Part shown: piece by piece, positions 1 through 10,050 of the stretch
Numbering within the stretch: the first letter of the stretch is position 1
Layout: every line of letters begins with the position of its first letter
Assembly: GCA_030180135.1 (NCBI GenBank)
Contig: CM058236.1
Coordinates: 56,013,728-56,077,727 of the forward strand
Reading direction: 5' to 3'
Length of the DNA stretch: 64,000 nt
DNA from: Orychophragmus violaceus
Lineage: Eukaryota > Streptophyta > Magnoliopsida > Brassicales > Brassicaceae
Notes under the pieces: model-generated
Seen by the model: only the letters and a program-made list of their open reading frames with translations
Database searches by the model: none
What the model was told of the DNA's origin: nothing
Made by a program: the position numbers and the translations under genes

Positions 1-162
1 ACCAAGTTCAGTGATGAACTTCTTGATCCAAACAGCCTCTTTTGCCGCTTCAGAAGCAGCGAGATACTCAGCTTCAGTTGTGGAATCTGCTACAGTGTCC
101 TGCTTGAAACTCTTCCAGCTTACTGCACCGCCATTCAGGCAGAAGATGTAACCAGATTGCGA

Positions 163-3100
163 TCAGAAATCATCTTGGTCTGTCTGAAAACTTGCGTCTG
201 TGTAACCACTTACTACCAGCTCATCACTTCCTACGTACACCAAGAATTTATCCTTAGTATTTCTCAAATACTTCAGAATATTCTTGACTGCTGTCCAGTG
301 ACTTTCACCTGGATCCGATTGGTATCTACTCGTCATGCTTAAAGCACAAGCAACATCTGGACGAGTACAGAGCATGGCATACATGATGGATCCCAACGCC
401 GAGGCATAGGGAATCCGACTCATGCGATCTCGCTCAGCAGGTGTCTCAGGACACTGCTTCTTGCTGAGACTTATGCCATAAGACATTGGTATGAAGCCCT
501 TCTTGGAATCTTGCATACTGAACCTGTGTAAGACTTTATCGATATAAGTGTCTTGACACAGTCCAATCAACTTATTTAATCTATCTCTATAGATTCTTAT
601 TCCAAGAATATACGCGGCTTCTCCCATGTCTTTCATTGAAAAACAACTTCCGAGCCAAGTCTTAACAGACTGTAACAACGAAACGTCATTTCCGAGAAGA
701 AGTATGTCATCTACATACAACACGAGAAATGCAACTGCGCTCCCACTAGTCTTCTTGTAAACACATGGTTCTTCTTCGCTTCTGATGAAATCAAACTTTT
801 TGACTGCTTCATCAAAACGAAGATTCCAACTCCGAGATGCTTGCTTCAATCCATAAATGGATCGATGAAGTTTGCATACTTTCCTAGCTGCATTTGGATC
901 GATGAAACCTTCGGGTTGTGTCATGTACACATCCTCTTCCAGAATTCCATTAAGGAAAGCTGTTTTCACGTCCATCTGCCATATCTCATAATCATAATGA
1001 GCAGCTGTTGCTAAGAGAATCCGAATGGATTTAAGCATGGCGACAGGTGAATATGTTTCTTCATAGTCAATACCATGAATTTGTTTGAAACCTTTTGCCA
1101 CTAGCCTTGCTTTATATATCTGAATATTTCCATCCACATCAATTTTCTTCTTGAAAATCCATTTACACTCAATGGGTCTTGCACCATCGGGTAAATCAAC
1201 CAAAGTCCATACTTGGTTCTGTGACATGGATCCCATTTCAGATTCAGCGGCTTTCAGCCACTTTTCGGAGTCAGGGCTCATCATCGCTTCTTCAAAATTC
1301 GCTGGCTCGTCACTGTCAATGATCAACAAATCATGACAATTGGTTACAAGAAATCCATATCTCTCGGGTTCGTGACGGATCCTTTCGGATCGGCGAATTT
1401 CAGGCTCCACAGGCGCCGTCTCTACAACTCTTTGTAGATCCAACTGTTGCTCTTCCTCTACGGGTTGAGCATTTTCCTGCAGTTCTCGGACTTCTTCGAG
1501 TTGTACTTTACTCCCACTGTTTTTCTTGGAAAGAAATTCTCTCTCAAGAAAGACGCAGTTCCGAGCAACAAACACTTTGTTCTCGGATTGGTTGTAAAAG
1601 TAGTATGCCTTGGTTTCCTTAGGATAACCAACGAAGTAGCATTTATCAGATTTGGGCTCGAGCTTATCTGTAATTAATCTCTTAACATAAGCTTCACAAC
1701 CCCAAATCTTCAGGAAAGACACATTCGGAACATTTCCAGTCCACATCTCATGTGGTGTCTTTGCAACTAATTTTGACGGAACCCTATTAAGTGTAAACGC
1801 AGACGTTTCTAGAGCGTATCCCCAAAAGGATAATGGAAGAGTTGAGAGACTCATCATTGATCGAACCATATCTAATAAAGTTCGATTCCTCCTCTCAGAC
1901 ACGCCATTCCATTGTGGTGTTCCAGGAGGAGTGAGTTGTGAAACAATTCCACAATCTCTCAAATGATCACTGAATTCTTGGCTTAAGTATTCTCCTCCAC
2001 GATCTGATCGAAGAGCCTTAATACTTTTGCCAAGTTGATTCTGTACTTCATTTTGGAACTCTTTGAACTTTTCAAAGGATTCCGACTTGTGTCTCATTAA
2101 ATAGACATAGCCATACCTGCTGAAATCATCAGTGAAGGTAATGAAGTATCGAAAATTTCCTCTAGCACTTGTGCTCATTGGGCCGCATACATCTGTATGT
2201 ATAAGGCCCAATAGGTCACTGGCCCTTTCATTTTGTTTGTTGAAAGGCGCCTTTGCCATTTTGCCTAGTAAACAAGATTCACATTTCTCACATGATTCAT
2301 AATCAAATGAGCCCAAAAGCCCATCACTATGGAGCTTTTGAATCTGTTTCTCGTTTATGTGGCCTAAACGACAATGCCATAGAAAAGTCTGATTCGTGTC
2401 ATTTGATTTGAATCTCTTGGTGTTAATGTTATAGATTGGTGTGCTTTGGTTTAAAACATAAAGCTCATTCTCTAATGGGCTGCTACCATAAAATATATCA
2501 TTGTAATCAAAAGAACAACATTTATTCTTTATTGAAAACTGATATCCTTCCACATCCAAAATAGGAATAGAAATAATATTTCTGCTTATCGCAGGTACAT
2601 AGTAGCAATTATTAAGTTTTAACACCAAACCAGAAGGTAAAGACAAGTTATATGTTCTTGAGGCTAATGCAGCAACTCTTGCTCCATTTCCCACGCGCAG
2701 GTCCACTTGTCCCATTTCCAACGTCCTACTGTTGCTTAGGCCCTGCATATTTGTACAAATATGAGCACCACAGCCGGTATCCAATACCCAAGAAGTAGAA
2801 CCTGAAGTAGTAACATTTACTTCTATAACATAAATACCTGAAGATGAAGTCTCGAAAGTCTTCTTCTTCTTCTTCTCTTCCAAGAATTTGTTGCAATTTC
2901 TCTTCCAATGCCCAGGCTCTTTACAGTAATGGCACTTATCAGTCTCAGGTGGGCCCGGCTTGGGCTTCGGGGCTGGCGCAGGCGTGTCCTGGTTCTCAAC
3001 CGGAACTGCCTTGCCCTTTCCCTTGCCGTTGCCAAGTTCCTTAAACTTCTTACCCCCTTGCACCATAAGTACATTAGGAGTGCCCTTCTTGATATTAGGC

Positions 3101-3708
3101 TCAGCTGTCTTGAGCATGCCATGCAGTTCAGTCAACGTCTTCGTCAAGTTGTTCATGTTATAGTTCATAACAAACTGATCATAACTTGACGGCAGTGACT
3201 GCAGAATGATGTCAGTAGCCAACTCTTGGCTAATGGGACAATCCAGTCTCCCCAGGTTATCAATATAACTCATCATCTTAATGACATGAGGACTGACCGG
3301 ACTGTCCTTTGGTAGCTTGCATTCAATGAGAGATTTAACCGTCTGGTATCTCTCAGTTCGTGCTTGCTCCTGAAACATGCTTTTCAGGCTAGTGATCATC
3401 TCCACTGGCGACTCCACGTTCTCGTATTGCTTCTGCAAGTCCGAGTTCATGGTAGCCAACATGAGACAATTCACATCGACCACATCATTGGAATGCTTAT
3501 CCCAAGCACTCCTTTCTGCATGTGCAGCATTGGATCTCGGTTTTTCAGGGAGAACAGTTTCCAGGACATAGTCCCTTTTCTCCTGCTTGAGAACAATTCT
3601 CAAGTTCCGATACCATTCGAGAAAATTCGATCCATTTAACTTGTCCTTCTCAAGGACGGATCGCATGGAGAAAGAGTTATTATGAGTGTTAGTCATAGCT
3701 GAGAACAA
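163..3708 (-). CDS. copia gag-pol polyprotein, 1181 codons, ended early by a TGA
   Basis: This is a single-frame Ty1/copia polyprotein. The order is gag (about 1-250), CCHC zinc knuckle (about 258-272, CHYCKEPGHWKRNC), protease with DTGCGAH (about 307), integrase HHCC finger starting HCRLGH (about 445), integrase core with HTDVCG (about 507), SDRGGEY (about 566) and SERRNRT (about 606), RT with YVDDILLLGN (about 998), then the start of RNase H. The frame stops at TGA (163-165), but bases 1-162 keep coding RNase H in the same frame, including the STTEAEY-type motif. One nonsense change therefore removes the RNase H end. The frame is otherwise open over 3.5 kb. CCHC and DTG are retained; the protease D-T-G is followed by C rather than the usual A or S. 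Confidence 0.93.
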   Translation of the reverse strand: MFSAMTNTHNNSFSMRSVLEKDKLNGSNFLEWYRNLRIVLKQEKRDYVLETVLPEKPRSNAAHAERSAWDKHSNDVVDVNCLMLATMNSDLQKQYENVESPVEMITSLKSMFQEQARTERYQTVKSLIECKLPKDSPVSPHVIKMMSYIDNLGRLDCPISQELATDIILQSLPSSYDQFVMNYNMNNLTKTLTELHGMLKTAEPNIKKGTPNVLMVQGGKKFKELGNGKGKGKAVPVENQDTPAPAPKPKPGPPETDKCHYCKEPGHWKRNCNKFLEEKKKKKTFETSSSGIYVIEVNVTTSGSTSWVLDTGCGAHICTNMQGLSNSRTLEMGQVDLRVGNGARVAALASRTYNLSLPSGLVLKLNNCYYVPAISRNIISIPILDVEGYQFSIKNKCCSFDYNDIFYGSSPLENELYVLNQSTPIYNINTKRFKSNDTNQTFLWHCRLGHINEKQIQKLHSDGLLGSFDYESCEKCESCLLGKMAKAPFNKQNERASDLLGLIHTDVCGPMSTSARGNFRYFITFTDDFSRYGYVYLMRHKSESFEKFKEFQNEVQNQLGKSIKALRSDRGGEYLSQEFSDHLRDCGIVSQLTPPGTPQWNGVSERRNRTLLDMVRSMMSLSTLPLSFWGYALETSAFTLNRVPSKLVAKTPHEMWTGNVPNVSFLKIWGCEAYVKRLITDKLEPKSDKCYFVGYPKETKAYYFYNQSENKVFVARNCVFLEREFLSKKNSGSKVQLEEVRELQENAQPVEEEQQLDLQRVVETAPVEPEIRRSERIRHEPERYGFLVTNCHDLLIIDSDEPANFEEAMMSPDSEKWLKAAESEMGSMSQNQVWTLVDLPDGARPIECKWIFKKKIDVDGNIQIYKARLVAKGFKQIHGIDYEETYSPVAMLKSIRILLATAAHYDYEIWQMDVKTAFLNGILEEDVYMTQPEGFIDPNAARKVCKLHRSIYGLKQASRSWNLRFDEAVKKFDFIRSEEEPCVYKKTSGSAVAFLVLYVDDILLLGNDVSLLQSVKTWLGSCFSMKDMGEAAYILGIRIYRDRLNKLIGLCQDTYIDKVLHRFSMQDSKKGFIPMSYGISLSKKQCPETPAERDRMSRIPYASALGSIMYAMLCTRPDVACALSMTSRYQSDPGESHWTAVKNILKYLRNTKDKFLVYVGSDELVVSGYTDASFQTDQDDF

Positions 3709-4756
3709 AGAAAGGAAAAGGTTTAGTTATGATGTTCAAGAAATGAGAAATCTTAACTTTTAAGAAAACTCGCATTATATTCAAAACAATGTTTCCTCAG
3801 ATGAATATAATGATCCAAGATCCATACTTCACTAAACTTGAGTGAGCCACTGGCTATCACCCAAATTTAGCTATCTAGGTAAGCAACGACTTTGCTAGTT
3901 ATATCCAATATAACTCTTGGTTGTGGATCGACATCTCATGTCCAATCAACCTGATGTCTCTGGGCCCAAAACGATTTTGATAGCCCAGTCAAGTAAACCA
4001 ATCTTTTCAGTCATGTAATTGTTGATGCCTTGCACTGCAAGCCCATTAACACGATTACTTCCTGCCTTACTCATGTAATTGTTGATACCTTGCACTGCAA
4101 GCCTATCGTACAATGAAATGAGTCTTGACAGTTGACAAGATTCGAATGACATCAAGTATCACTTGATATTTGGTTGAGGAACGGAACCATTTAAAACGTT
4201 CAGTTTTACTATGTTTTAATTCTTATAATTAATTAATCCGCGATAACCGATCAATCCAATTGATCCGGTTTTGAATACCGGTCAGCGTCGATCGATGCTA
4301 CATTAGCATCGGTCGATGCCAACCTAATCAAACCAATCGCATTTCAACCATTCACAGTGTTCGACCATTATTAACCAAGCTCGATAACCGGTCCAGTCCA
4401 ATTGAACCGATCCAACAATCTCGCGAGGCTGTGTCGATCGATGCAACAATTGCATCGATCGACACTAGGCGAAAACTAGGTTTATTCGGGTTTTTGCCCT
4501 GCATCGATCGTTGCCGGATTGGCAACGATCGACACTATGCGAAAACCCCTAAATTTATTCGGGTTTTCGCTCTGTGTCGAACGATGCCCGATTGGCAACG
4601 ATCGACACTATGCGAAAAACCTTAAAACGTTTTCGGACAAAACCCTAAACTAGGTTACTTTGATCAAAACGAGTTTTAGCATGCTTGTATCAATTATACA
4701 AAGATCTAGATTCAACTAATCTAATCATCATGCTACAGATTCAATGGAACCCTAAA
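3709..4756 (-). other. copia-A untranslated leader
   Basis: About 1 kb between the primer binding site and the gag start, without a supported gene. It holds a 60-bp tandem duplication near 4012-4131 (unit containing TTGTTGATRCCTTGCACTGC) and four paired palindromic 14-mers at 4285-4608. Copia leaders are usually shorter, so the length is unusual. Confidence 0.7.
4285..4608. repeat. four paired CGATCG-core palindromes in the copia-A leader
   Basis: Pairs of 14-mers start at 4285/4306, 4431/4452, 4501/4522 and 4574/4595, every pair spaced exactly 21 bp. Units are of the type GCATCGATCGATGC, GTGTCGATCGACAC and GCAACGATCGATGC, with two single-base variants in the core (CGGTCG at 4306, CGAACG at 4574). 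The 4431-4465 pair also forms a near-perfect inverted repeat with a short loop. Function is unknown. Confidence 0.9.
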
Positions 4757-4768
4757 GCTCTGATACCA
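4757..4768 (-). promoter_or_regulatory. copia-A primer binding site
   Basis: The minus strand reads TGGTATCAGAGC one base inside the LTR. This is the usual plant copia priming site, complementary to the 3' end of initiator methionine tRNA. Confidence 0.93.
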
Positions 4769-5071
4769 CTGTAGGAATTTCTAGCAGTTCTAATCAGGAT
4801 TAGCAACCCTAGTCTGAATTCCGAGCCTAGGATCTAGGGTTCATGTAATTGAATCTATCAGATCTCGAGATTACTTGGTTAATATGCAGCGGAAGTATTT
4901 GCAGATAATCGAGATCACGAAGCGCCTCAAGTGCTGCGCCTCTACTGGTATCCACACGCACACAAACTGGACTGCAGGGATGCTAGTGCCTTACAGAGAT
5001 CTAATCTCCAGAGAGGTTTCTTTCTATGTTCTGGTGGCTGTGAATTAGGTTGGGGACGAGTTTAGGTCGAC

Positions 5072-5087
5072 CATATATCTTATATAT
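5072..5087 (-). promoter_or_regulatory. TATA-like element of the copia-A LTR promoter
   Basis: The minus strand reads ACATATATAAGATATATG around here. It lies 66 bp downstream, in transcription sense, of the palindrome pair at 5153-5187. The start site is inferred, not seen. Confidence 0.5.
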
Positions 5088-5152
5088 GTCGGCTTAAACC
5101 ACAACGGAATTAACCAACGATTAAACCGAATTAATCTGATTAATCCGCGAGT

Positions 5153-5187
5153 GCATCGATCGATGCACTATCTGCAACGATCGATGC
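5153..5187. repeat. paired CGATCG-core palindromes in the copia-A LTR
   Basis: GCATCGATCGATGC at 5153-5166 and GCAACGATCGATGC at 5174-5187, spaced 21 bp, upstream of the TATA-like box on the minus strand. Confidence 0.92.
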
Positions 5188-5639
5188 TATCCCAGAACAT
5201 TGATATCAAATGCATATCACATATGCATTCACTGGATCATTACATTAATGATCAACCTCGTCTTTAACGCCCAGTTTGCTTATGTGTGTGACCCTGTAGG
5301 ATCATATAACACTAGCAATGAGTTCTCAACTCATTGATCATAAGTGGCTTCTAGCAAAGCGTTATGACTACCTAGTATTATGTGATTGTCTCATCTCGAC
5401 TATACGACTATCACTTAGAGAAAGTACAATAGATTTCAGGACATTCCCAACAGGACCGTACATATTTGTACCATGGTCGACCTTGCTGGTGGCTCGTTTA
5501 ATTGTGTCCCAGTTGTTGGAACGTTTGTTGACTTATCTGTTGTTGATGCTCACCAGCGTAGCACGTTGTGGCTTTCTTCCCCTTGTCGTCGGTTATCAGG
5601 AGCTGTATCTTTGCCTTTCTTGCTTGAGGCGAATTTCTT

Positions 5640-6571
5640 GGCGAGTAGATCCTTCTCTTCTTCTATCTCAACGAAGACGGCCGCCCGGTGGAGGGCGTCC
5701 TCGAGGGTCTGCGGTTTATATATGGCCAGCTCGTCGCGAAACGGCGATTCGTACCAAAGCCCGTTTGGCAGTGCTGAAGCCCTTCGTTATCCGTTACCGT
5801 GATCTTTGAGACGATAACTTTGAACCTGTCTATGTAGGATCTGAGGGGTTCTTTCGGCCCTTGGCTTACAGCCCAGAGGTCGGCGCTAGAGGCTCCTTCT
5901 TGGATGAACATGGAGTAATGTTTCAAGAAAGTAGTTGTCAACTGATGGTAGCTATCGATGGAGTGAGCTTCCAGCCGCGAGAACCAGTTGAGGGCGGCGC
6001 CGCTCAAATTTTTGACGAACAATTGGCAAAATCTGGTGTCGCGTTCTTCTGGCGAGAACCGGGTTCGTCCCATCACGATAGTAAAGGCCGTCATGTACTG
6101 TAGCGGATCCGAGCTGCCGTCGTAAGTAGGTAACTTGATCTTCCCAGGATGTTTGACTAGCGTCCTTGTTATCTTACTCGTGCATGGCGTGTTTTAGGTT
6201 TCCTTCAAGACTCTATCTATTTCGGGGGCTGAGCTAGTCGCTTTGTGAACCTTCGATGTCATGTGATCCAATTTGATCTTGAGTGATTCGAGCTCGCTGT
6301 TCCTGCTTCCCTCGATCTGAATTTGGATGTGTCCGGCCAGCGGCAGTTCTAGGTGAATGGTTGGTCGCCTGCTAGACTCGGTATTTAGAGGTGGTGTTTC
6401 CCCAAACAAGACCCTTGGAAGCCGCGGGGTAGGATTTTCGGTTGCTTGAGATGTCTGGAAACCGGTAGTTTGTAGGTAGTTGATCTGTTCCCTCCATGAG
6501 TCTTGATTGCTTGTAAGCGCGTCAAGATGAGCGTTATTGTCTCTGGTCAGCTCGTCGACCTGGGCCAACAA
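5640..6571 (-). pseudogene. broken gypsy gag (Retrotrans_gag type)
   Basis: Two open pieces. The first, 6194-6571 (125 codons), is the N-terminal gag region, rich in charged and polar residues. The second, 5663-6094 (143 codons), holds the conserved capsid-like block with LSGAALNWFSRL and LTTTFLKHYS. Near 5765 the frame shifts by one: the next frame continues into recognisable gag down to about 5453 (motif YKPQTLEDALHRA around 5690). The piece between 6095 and 6193 is also out of frame. This family is widespread in Arabidopsis-group gypsy elements. The breaks indicate a dead copy. Confidence 0.82.
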
Positions 6572-6798
6572 AATTCTTATGAGAGAGGAGACGTCCTGGT
6601 TTTGATCGCCTGAACGTGCTCCGTCCCGACTTGTGTCGGCAACCCTGGTTTGGCCGGTCCCGGTGTTAGCTGGTGAAATTGGTGACTCCGAGCTCGGGGC
6701 GAGCGGGCTTCGGGTTTGCTCAGGCGACTTTGGATCGTTATCTGTTAACGATGGTCATGTCATCTCGGCTTCGTCTTAGATCGTAAAGAAGTTTATCG

Positions 6799-6816
6799 TC
6801 CCCACAGACGGCGCCA
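6799..6816 (-). promoter_or_regulatory. gypsy-B primer binding site
   Basis: The minus strand reads TGGCGCCGTCTGTGGGGA five bases inside the LTR, the usual position and first bases of a gypsy primer binding site. Confidence 0.8.
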
Positions 6817-6821
6817 ATAGT

Positions 6822-7386
6822 TGTTACGAAAATTTGACATAGTCAATATTACGGGCTATGATCTGAAATGTCCGAACTACGAGGTGAAATACAAATGTAA
6901 AGTGAGGTCGAAATGGTTCTTTATTGATCTTAAGACCGGAGACGAGCTATGAACAGGATGGTACGAGGTGTGAGTCCGTCGAATGACGTGCTCACTAAGC
7001 AATGCTTGAGGTCGGAGCTTTATAGAGGTAGCTCGGCCTCTGGCAAGTTGCAATGTATATGTAAAGTGAGGTCGAAATGGTTCTTTATTGATCTTAAAGC
7101 CGGAGCCGAGCTATGAACAGGATGGTACGAGGTGTGAGTCCGTCGAATGACGTGCTCACTAAGCAATGCTTGAGGTCGGAGCTTTATAGAGGTAGTTCGG
7201 CCTCTCGCAAGTTACAATGTGTCTGAAATGAAGAGAAAAGGGTCCTATTCATAGTAATTGGATGCTGACTTCTCTTTGGGCCGTTGACTCCTTTGCGACC
7301 TTATCTTTTTGGGCCGATATCGAATATAATTGATTTAGACTAAATTTTCAATGGACTTTGGATAGGTGCTAAACTCATATCCAACA
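6822..7386 (-). repeat. gypsy-B 5' LTR, 565 bp, with internal 164-bp tandem duplication
   Basis: On the minus strand it starts TGTTGGATATGAG and ends TTCGTAACA. A block beginning ATGTAAAGTGAGG is present twice, 6895-7058 and 7059-7220, with few differences. The duplicated block contains the polyadenylation-type and AATGACGTGCTCACTAAGC segments. Confidence 0.85.
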
Positions 7387-7600
7387 AAAACTCCCAAACA
7401 CATGCAAATAAACCATAACTTAGCTATTTAAAAAGGAGCAGCGGCTGATATGGTGGGAATACTAACAAATGACCAACCCCATTGACAAATGTAATACAAC
7501 TGTTTTTCCCCCTTTTCTTTGGTTAATATCCTTTTTTCTTTCCTCAATTCTAACTAATAAAAATGCCATTTTTTGTTGTGTTTGTGTTTGAAGAGTTTTC
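7387..7600. other. short intergenic stretch
   Basis: No gene or element end seen apart from the poly-T at about 7598 that marks the LINE tail. Confidence 0.5.
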
Positions 7601-8473
7601 TTTTTTTGAGACTAGATAATTTTTATTAATTAGTACAATTAATTATATAATCAAAGTAGTATAAATTAAAATATTATATAAAGTACTCACAAACATAATA
7701 TAATCTAAATCAATAGAATGTGCTGAAGTTATGAAATTTGCAACTTGGTTGCAGTTTCATTGTGCAAAGTGAAATGAAGAGGTGGTGAACCGTATGACCG
7801 AGAATAATATGTCGGAAATGATGTTATGTATTGTCCAGTTAACTTCTTCTTTTTTCAAACAATGGATGCGAGTTTGATTGTCTCTTTCAAATACGATATC
7901 TTGAAGATGTTTTTCTTTGCAAAATCTTACGGCTCTTTGTAGTGATTTGGCTTCAACCTCCAAAGATGCAGACAATGTTCCAAGATAGCACGTCCCCAAC
8001 ATATAACATTGCAATCTGAATCACAAACTATCCATCTTCCAAAATCACACATGTTTTGAAGATTGATGGATGCATCAAAGTTCCATTTGAGGTATTGAGA
8101 AGAAGGAGGACACCAATGGGAGGAATTATTATGTGAGGATGTCGGTGTTGGCGGTAGAGAAGAGCTGACAAAGAGCCATTCTTTGACTTCGACAATGCTA
8201 TATCCTAGTTCTAATTCTGGCCTCAGTTCCTTATTGTTGAAGATGAGATCATTACGGGATGTCCAAATGTGCCACAAAATCCAGTATGGTAAAATCTGTT
8301 CCTCCACGTTCAGCGCCATATTCTGATGTTATCTAACAGGAGTCCAATATTTTCGTCAAAACCATTGGAAAGATTAAAATGTAGATCAAGACATTGGAGA
8401 TGAGAGCCCATAACAGGAGTCCAATATTTTCGTCAAAACCATTGGAAAGATTCAAATGTAGATCAAGACATTA
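7601..8473 (-). pseudogene. LINE relic: RNase H-like end and 3' tail
   Basis: On the minus strand, 7927-8319 encodes WILWHIWTSRNDLIF and then a WNFDAS...GRWIVCDS block. 7757-8014 continues in another frame with EAKSLQRAVRFCKEKHLQD. This is the RNase H-like domain found at the end of plant LINE ORF2 (RVT_3 type). A poly-T run near 7600 is the poly(A) tail on the minus strand. A 63-bp segment is duplicated at 8334 and 8411 (period 77 bp). Frameshifts make it non-functional, and the 5' part is missing. Confidence 0.75.
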
Positions 8474-8709
8474 AATGCATATTTTCTTTGATTTATGAAA
8501 ATTCCTTGATCATCTTAAATAACTTCAAAACCCAAAAATACAACATTACTCCCAAGTATGTCATCGAAAACTCCTCCATTGAGTTCTTGAATCCTTCAAG
8601 CATCATAGATTAGTTTCCATTATAGATAATGTCATCAACGTAAAGACCTACAATCAATATGTTGTTTTCTTCGTTCTTCACGAATAATGAATGTTCACAA
8701 TAGCATTTC
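8474..8709 (-). pseudogene. copia-C relic, RT part left of gypsy-1
   Basis: The minus strand encodes a degenerate Ty1/copia reverse transcriptase with LIVGLYVDD followed by a stop and frame changes. It continues the RT on the right side of gypsy-1 (15795 onward), and the two halves meet at the 5-bp duplication ATTTC. Confidence 0.8.
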
Positions 8710-8906
8710 TGATATACCATGGATTTTAGGGATTTTAGCCATGGTATATGTCTTATTTATCGAGTCTTTTAGTATGTTTTGGAGTCTTTTCAGGTGTTTT
8801 ACAGGTTTAAGGACATTTGGAGCCTAATTGGACGTTCTGGGAGCATTGGGAGCATTTCTGCACTGTTTAGAGGTTTCACAGAGTTCACTGGCTGCGAAAT
8901 CGCCCT

Positions 8907-8999
8907 GCATCGGTCGACGCAGTGTGGCATCGGTCGATGCAGTGCATCGGTCGATGCAGTATGTGCATCGGTCGATGCAGTATGTGCATCGGTCGATGC
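8907..8999. repeat. five-copy CGRTCG palindrome array in the gypsy-1 5' LTR
   Basis: 14-mers start at 8907, 8927, 8944, 8965 and 8986. The last three are at exact 21-bp steps (GCATCGGTCGATGC plus AGTATGT). The 3' LTR has only three copies. Confidence 0.95.
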
Positions 9000-9089
9000 A
9001 AGGTGATTACTGCGCACAAAAATCCAGAAATTACAGTTTTTACCCAGAAACTTCCCATATTTGCAAAAAGGCGCCAGACGTGTTTTAGA

Positions 9090-9099
9090 CTATATATTA
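9090..9099 (+). promoter_or_regulatory. TATA-like element of the gypsy-1 LTR promoter
   Basis: CTATATATTA, about 90 bp downstream of the palindrome array. The same sequence recurs near 13245-13254 in the 3' LTR. Confidence 0.5.
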
Positions 9100-9945
9100 G
9101 GGTTTTTAGCCACTTGTTTAGGCTACGCTTTTACTACGCATTATTTTATTTTCAGAGAGAGTTAGGGGCTGATCCTGATCTCGAAAGAGAGAGGATTTTG
9201 AACCCCAGTTCTTTATTTGATTTTGTAATATTTGGTTTTCTATTCATGATGTTTTCTGTTTCGATGATTATGTCTGAGTAGATTACCTGTTAAGTTTAAG
9301 GATTCTCATTAGGGATTTTATGGAATTATAGGTTGATTAATCTGTAGGGATTCATACTTGCTAGTTCTTTATATAGGTTGTTCTTAATGCTTAATCTGAA
9401 GTAGCTATCCAGATTTATGATGTTAGGTTGATTTCCACAACGACAGTTGGTTGATTAGCTAGAAAGAACCTAGATGAGCAATTTGATCTACTCGCAAAGA
9501 AATTTGGTTTAGAGGAATTGTGAACGAACGAACTTGAGATTAATGCTTGTTTAGAACTCTAGAATTCACAACGAAAGTTGGTTTGCTAGGTTGTTAGACA
9601 TAGATAGGATTCGTAACGAAAGTTGGTTTCTTATACTTCCGTGATTCCAGTTCTAGAACAATACTTAATTAGATCACGATTGATTGATTAGCTTATGTTC
9701 CTGATTTCCTGAGAACTCCCTAGACTTAACACCTTTGCCTCCTTGCTTACAAACTCGCTACTGATTTACTTTTCTGCGTTGCTTTAGTTTCTCATTACAA
9801 TTTGCTTTCTCCTAGTTTAATCTTTTCTGTTCTTACTCTATCGTTGACCGGAGTCCCTGTGGATTCGATACCCTAAGTATTACAACTACATCATTGTGCA
9901 CTTGCAGTTAGAATAGGGATTAAAACTTTACACCTATCAAGTTTT

Positions 9946-9963
9946 TGGCGCCGTTGCCGGGGA
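9946..9963 (+). promoter_or_regulatory. gypsy-1 primer binding site
   Basis: TGGCGCCGTTGCCGGGGA, six bases after the LTR end. This is the standard site in Athila-type plant gypsy elements. Confidence 0.93.
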
Positions 9964-10050
9964 CTCTTTTGAGTATTCGATAGATTTGAACTTAGGTTTT
10001 AGACTAGGTTTTTCGTTTTTGTTTTTTGTTACTAATTTTTTTTTCTCTTC

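Larger units (their letters stand above)
1..5452 (-). mobile_element. Ty1/copia LTR retrotransposon (copia-A), 3' end cut by window start
   Basis: Reading right to left, the element has a 5' LTR (4770-5452), an initiator-Met-type primer binding site (4757-4768), an untranslated leader (3709-4756) and a gag-pol reading frame in Ty1/copia order (gag, protease, integrase, RT, RNase H). The RNase H end runs out at base 1, so the 3' LTR lies outside the window. It appears to sit inside gypsy-B, because gypsy gag sequence begins directly at 5453. The other side of that junction and the target duplication are not visible. Confidence 0.93.
4770..5452 (-). repeat. copia-A 5' LTR, 683 bp
   Basis: On the minus strand it starts TGTTGGGAATGT and ends ATTCCTACA, so it has TG..CA ends and an imperfect terminal inverted repeat. 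The inner end abuts the primer binding site and the outer end abuts gypsy gag sequence. A TATA-like run lies at 5072-5087, with a palindrome pair upstream of it. Confidence 0.9.
5453..7386 (-). mobile_element. Ty3/gypsy retrotransposon (gypsy-B), 5' portion
   Basis: Reading right to left: LTR (6822-7386), a primer binding site, then gag. It is interrupted at 5452/5453 by copia-A, so the remainder presumably lies left of the window. A 5-bp duplication flanking copia-A would confirm nesting, but the other flank is not in the window. The gag frame is broken, so this copy is inactive. Confidence 0.85.
8710..9939 (+). repeat. gypsy-1 5' LTR, 1230 bp
   Basis: Starts TGATATACCATGG and ends TACACCTATCA, next to the primer binding site. 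It contains five palindromic 14-mers (8907-8999) and a TATA-like TATATATTA at 9091-9099. Confidence 0.95.

Noticed and set aside
5318..5809. 163-codon plus-strand frame across the copia-A LTR and gypsy gag
   Set aside because: It crosses an insertion junction and runs antisense to gag.
8907..8999. Array of evenly spaced palindromic units resembling a CRISPR array
   Set aside because: Units and spacers are far too short, spacers are not unique, and the host is a plant.
8828..9281. Overlapping frames with repeated HRSMQ/IGRCS/SVDAV peptides near the gypsy-1 LTR array
   Set aside because: They are translations of the palindrome array in different frames, inside an LTR; the 3' LTR copies differ in length. 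Not genes.
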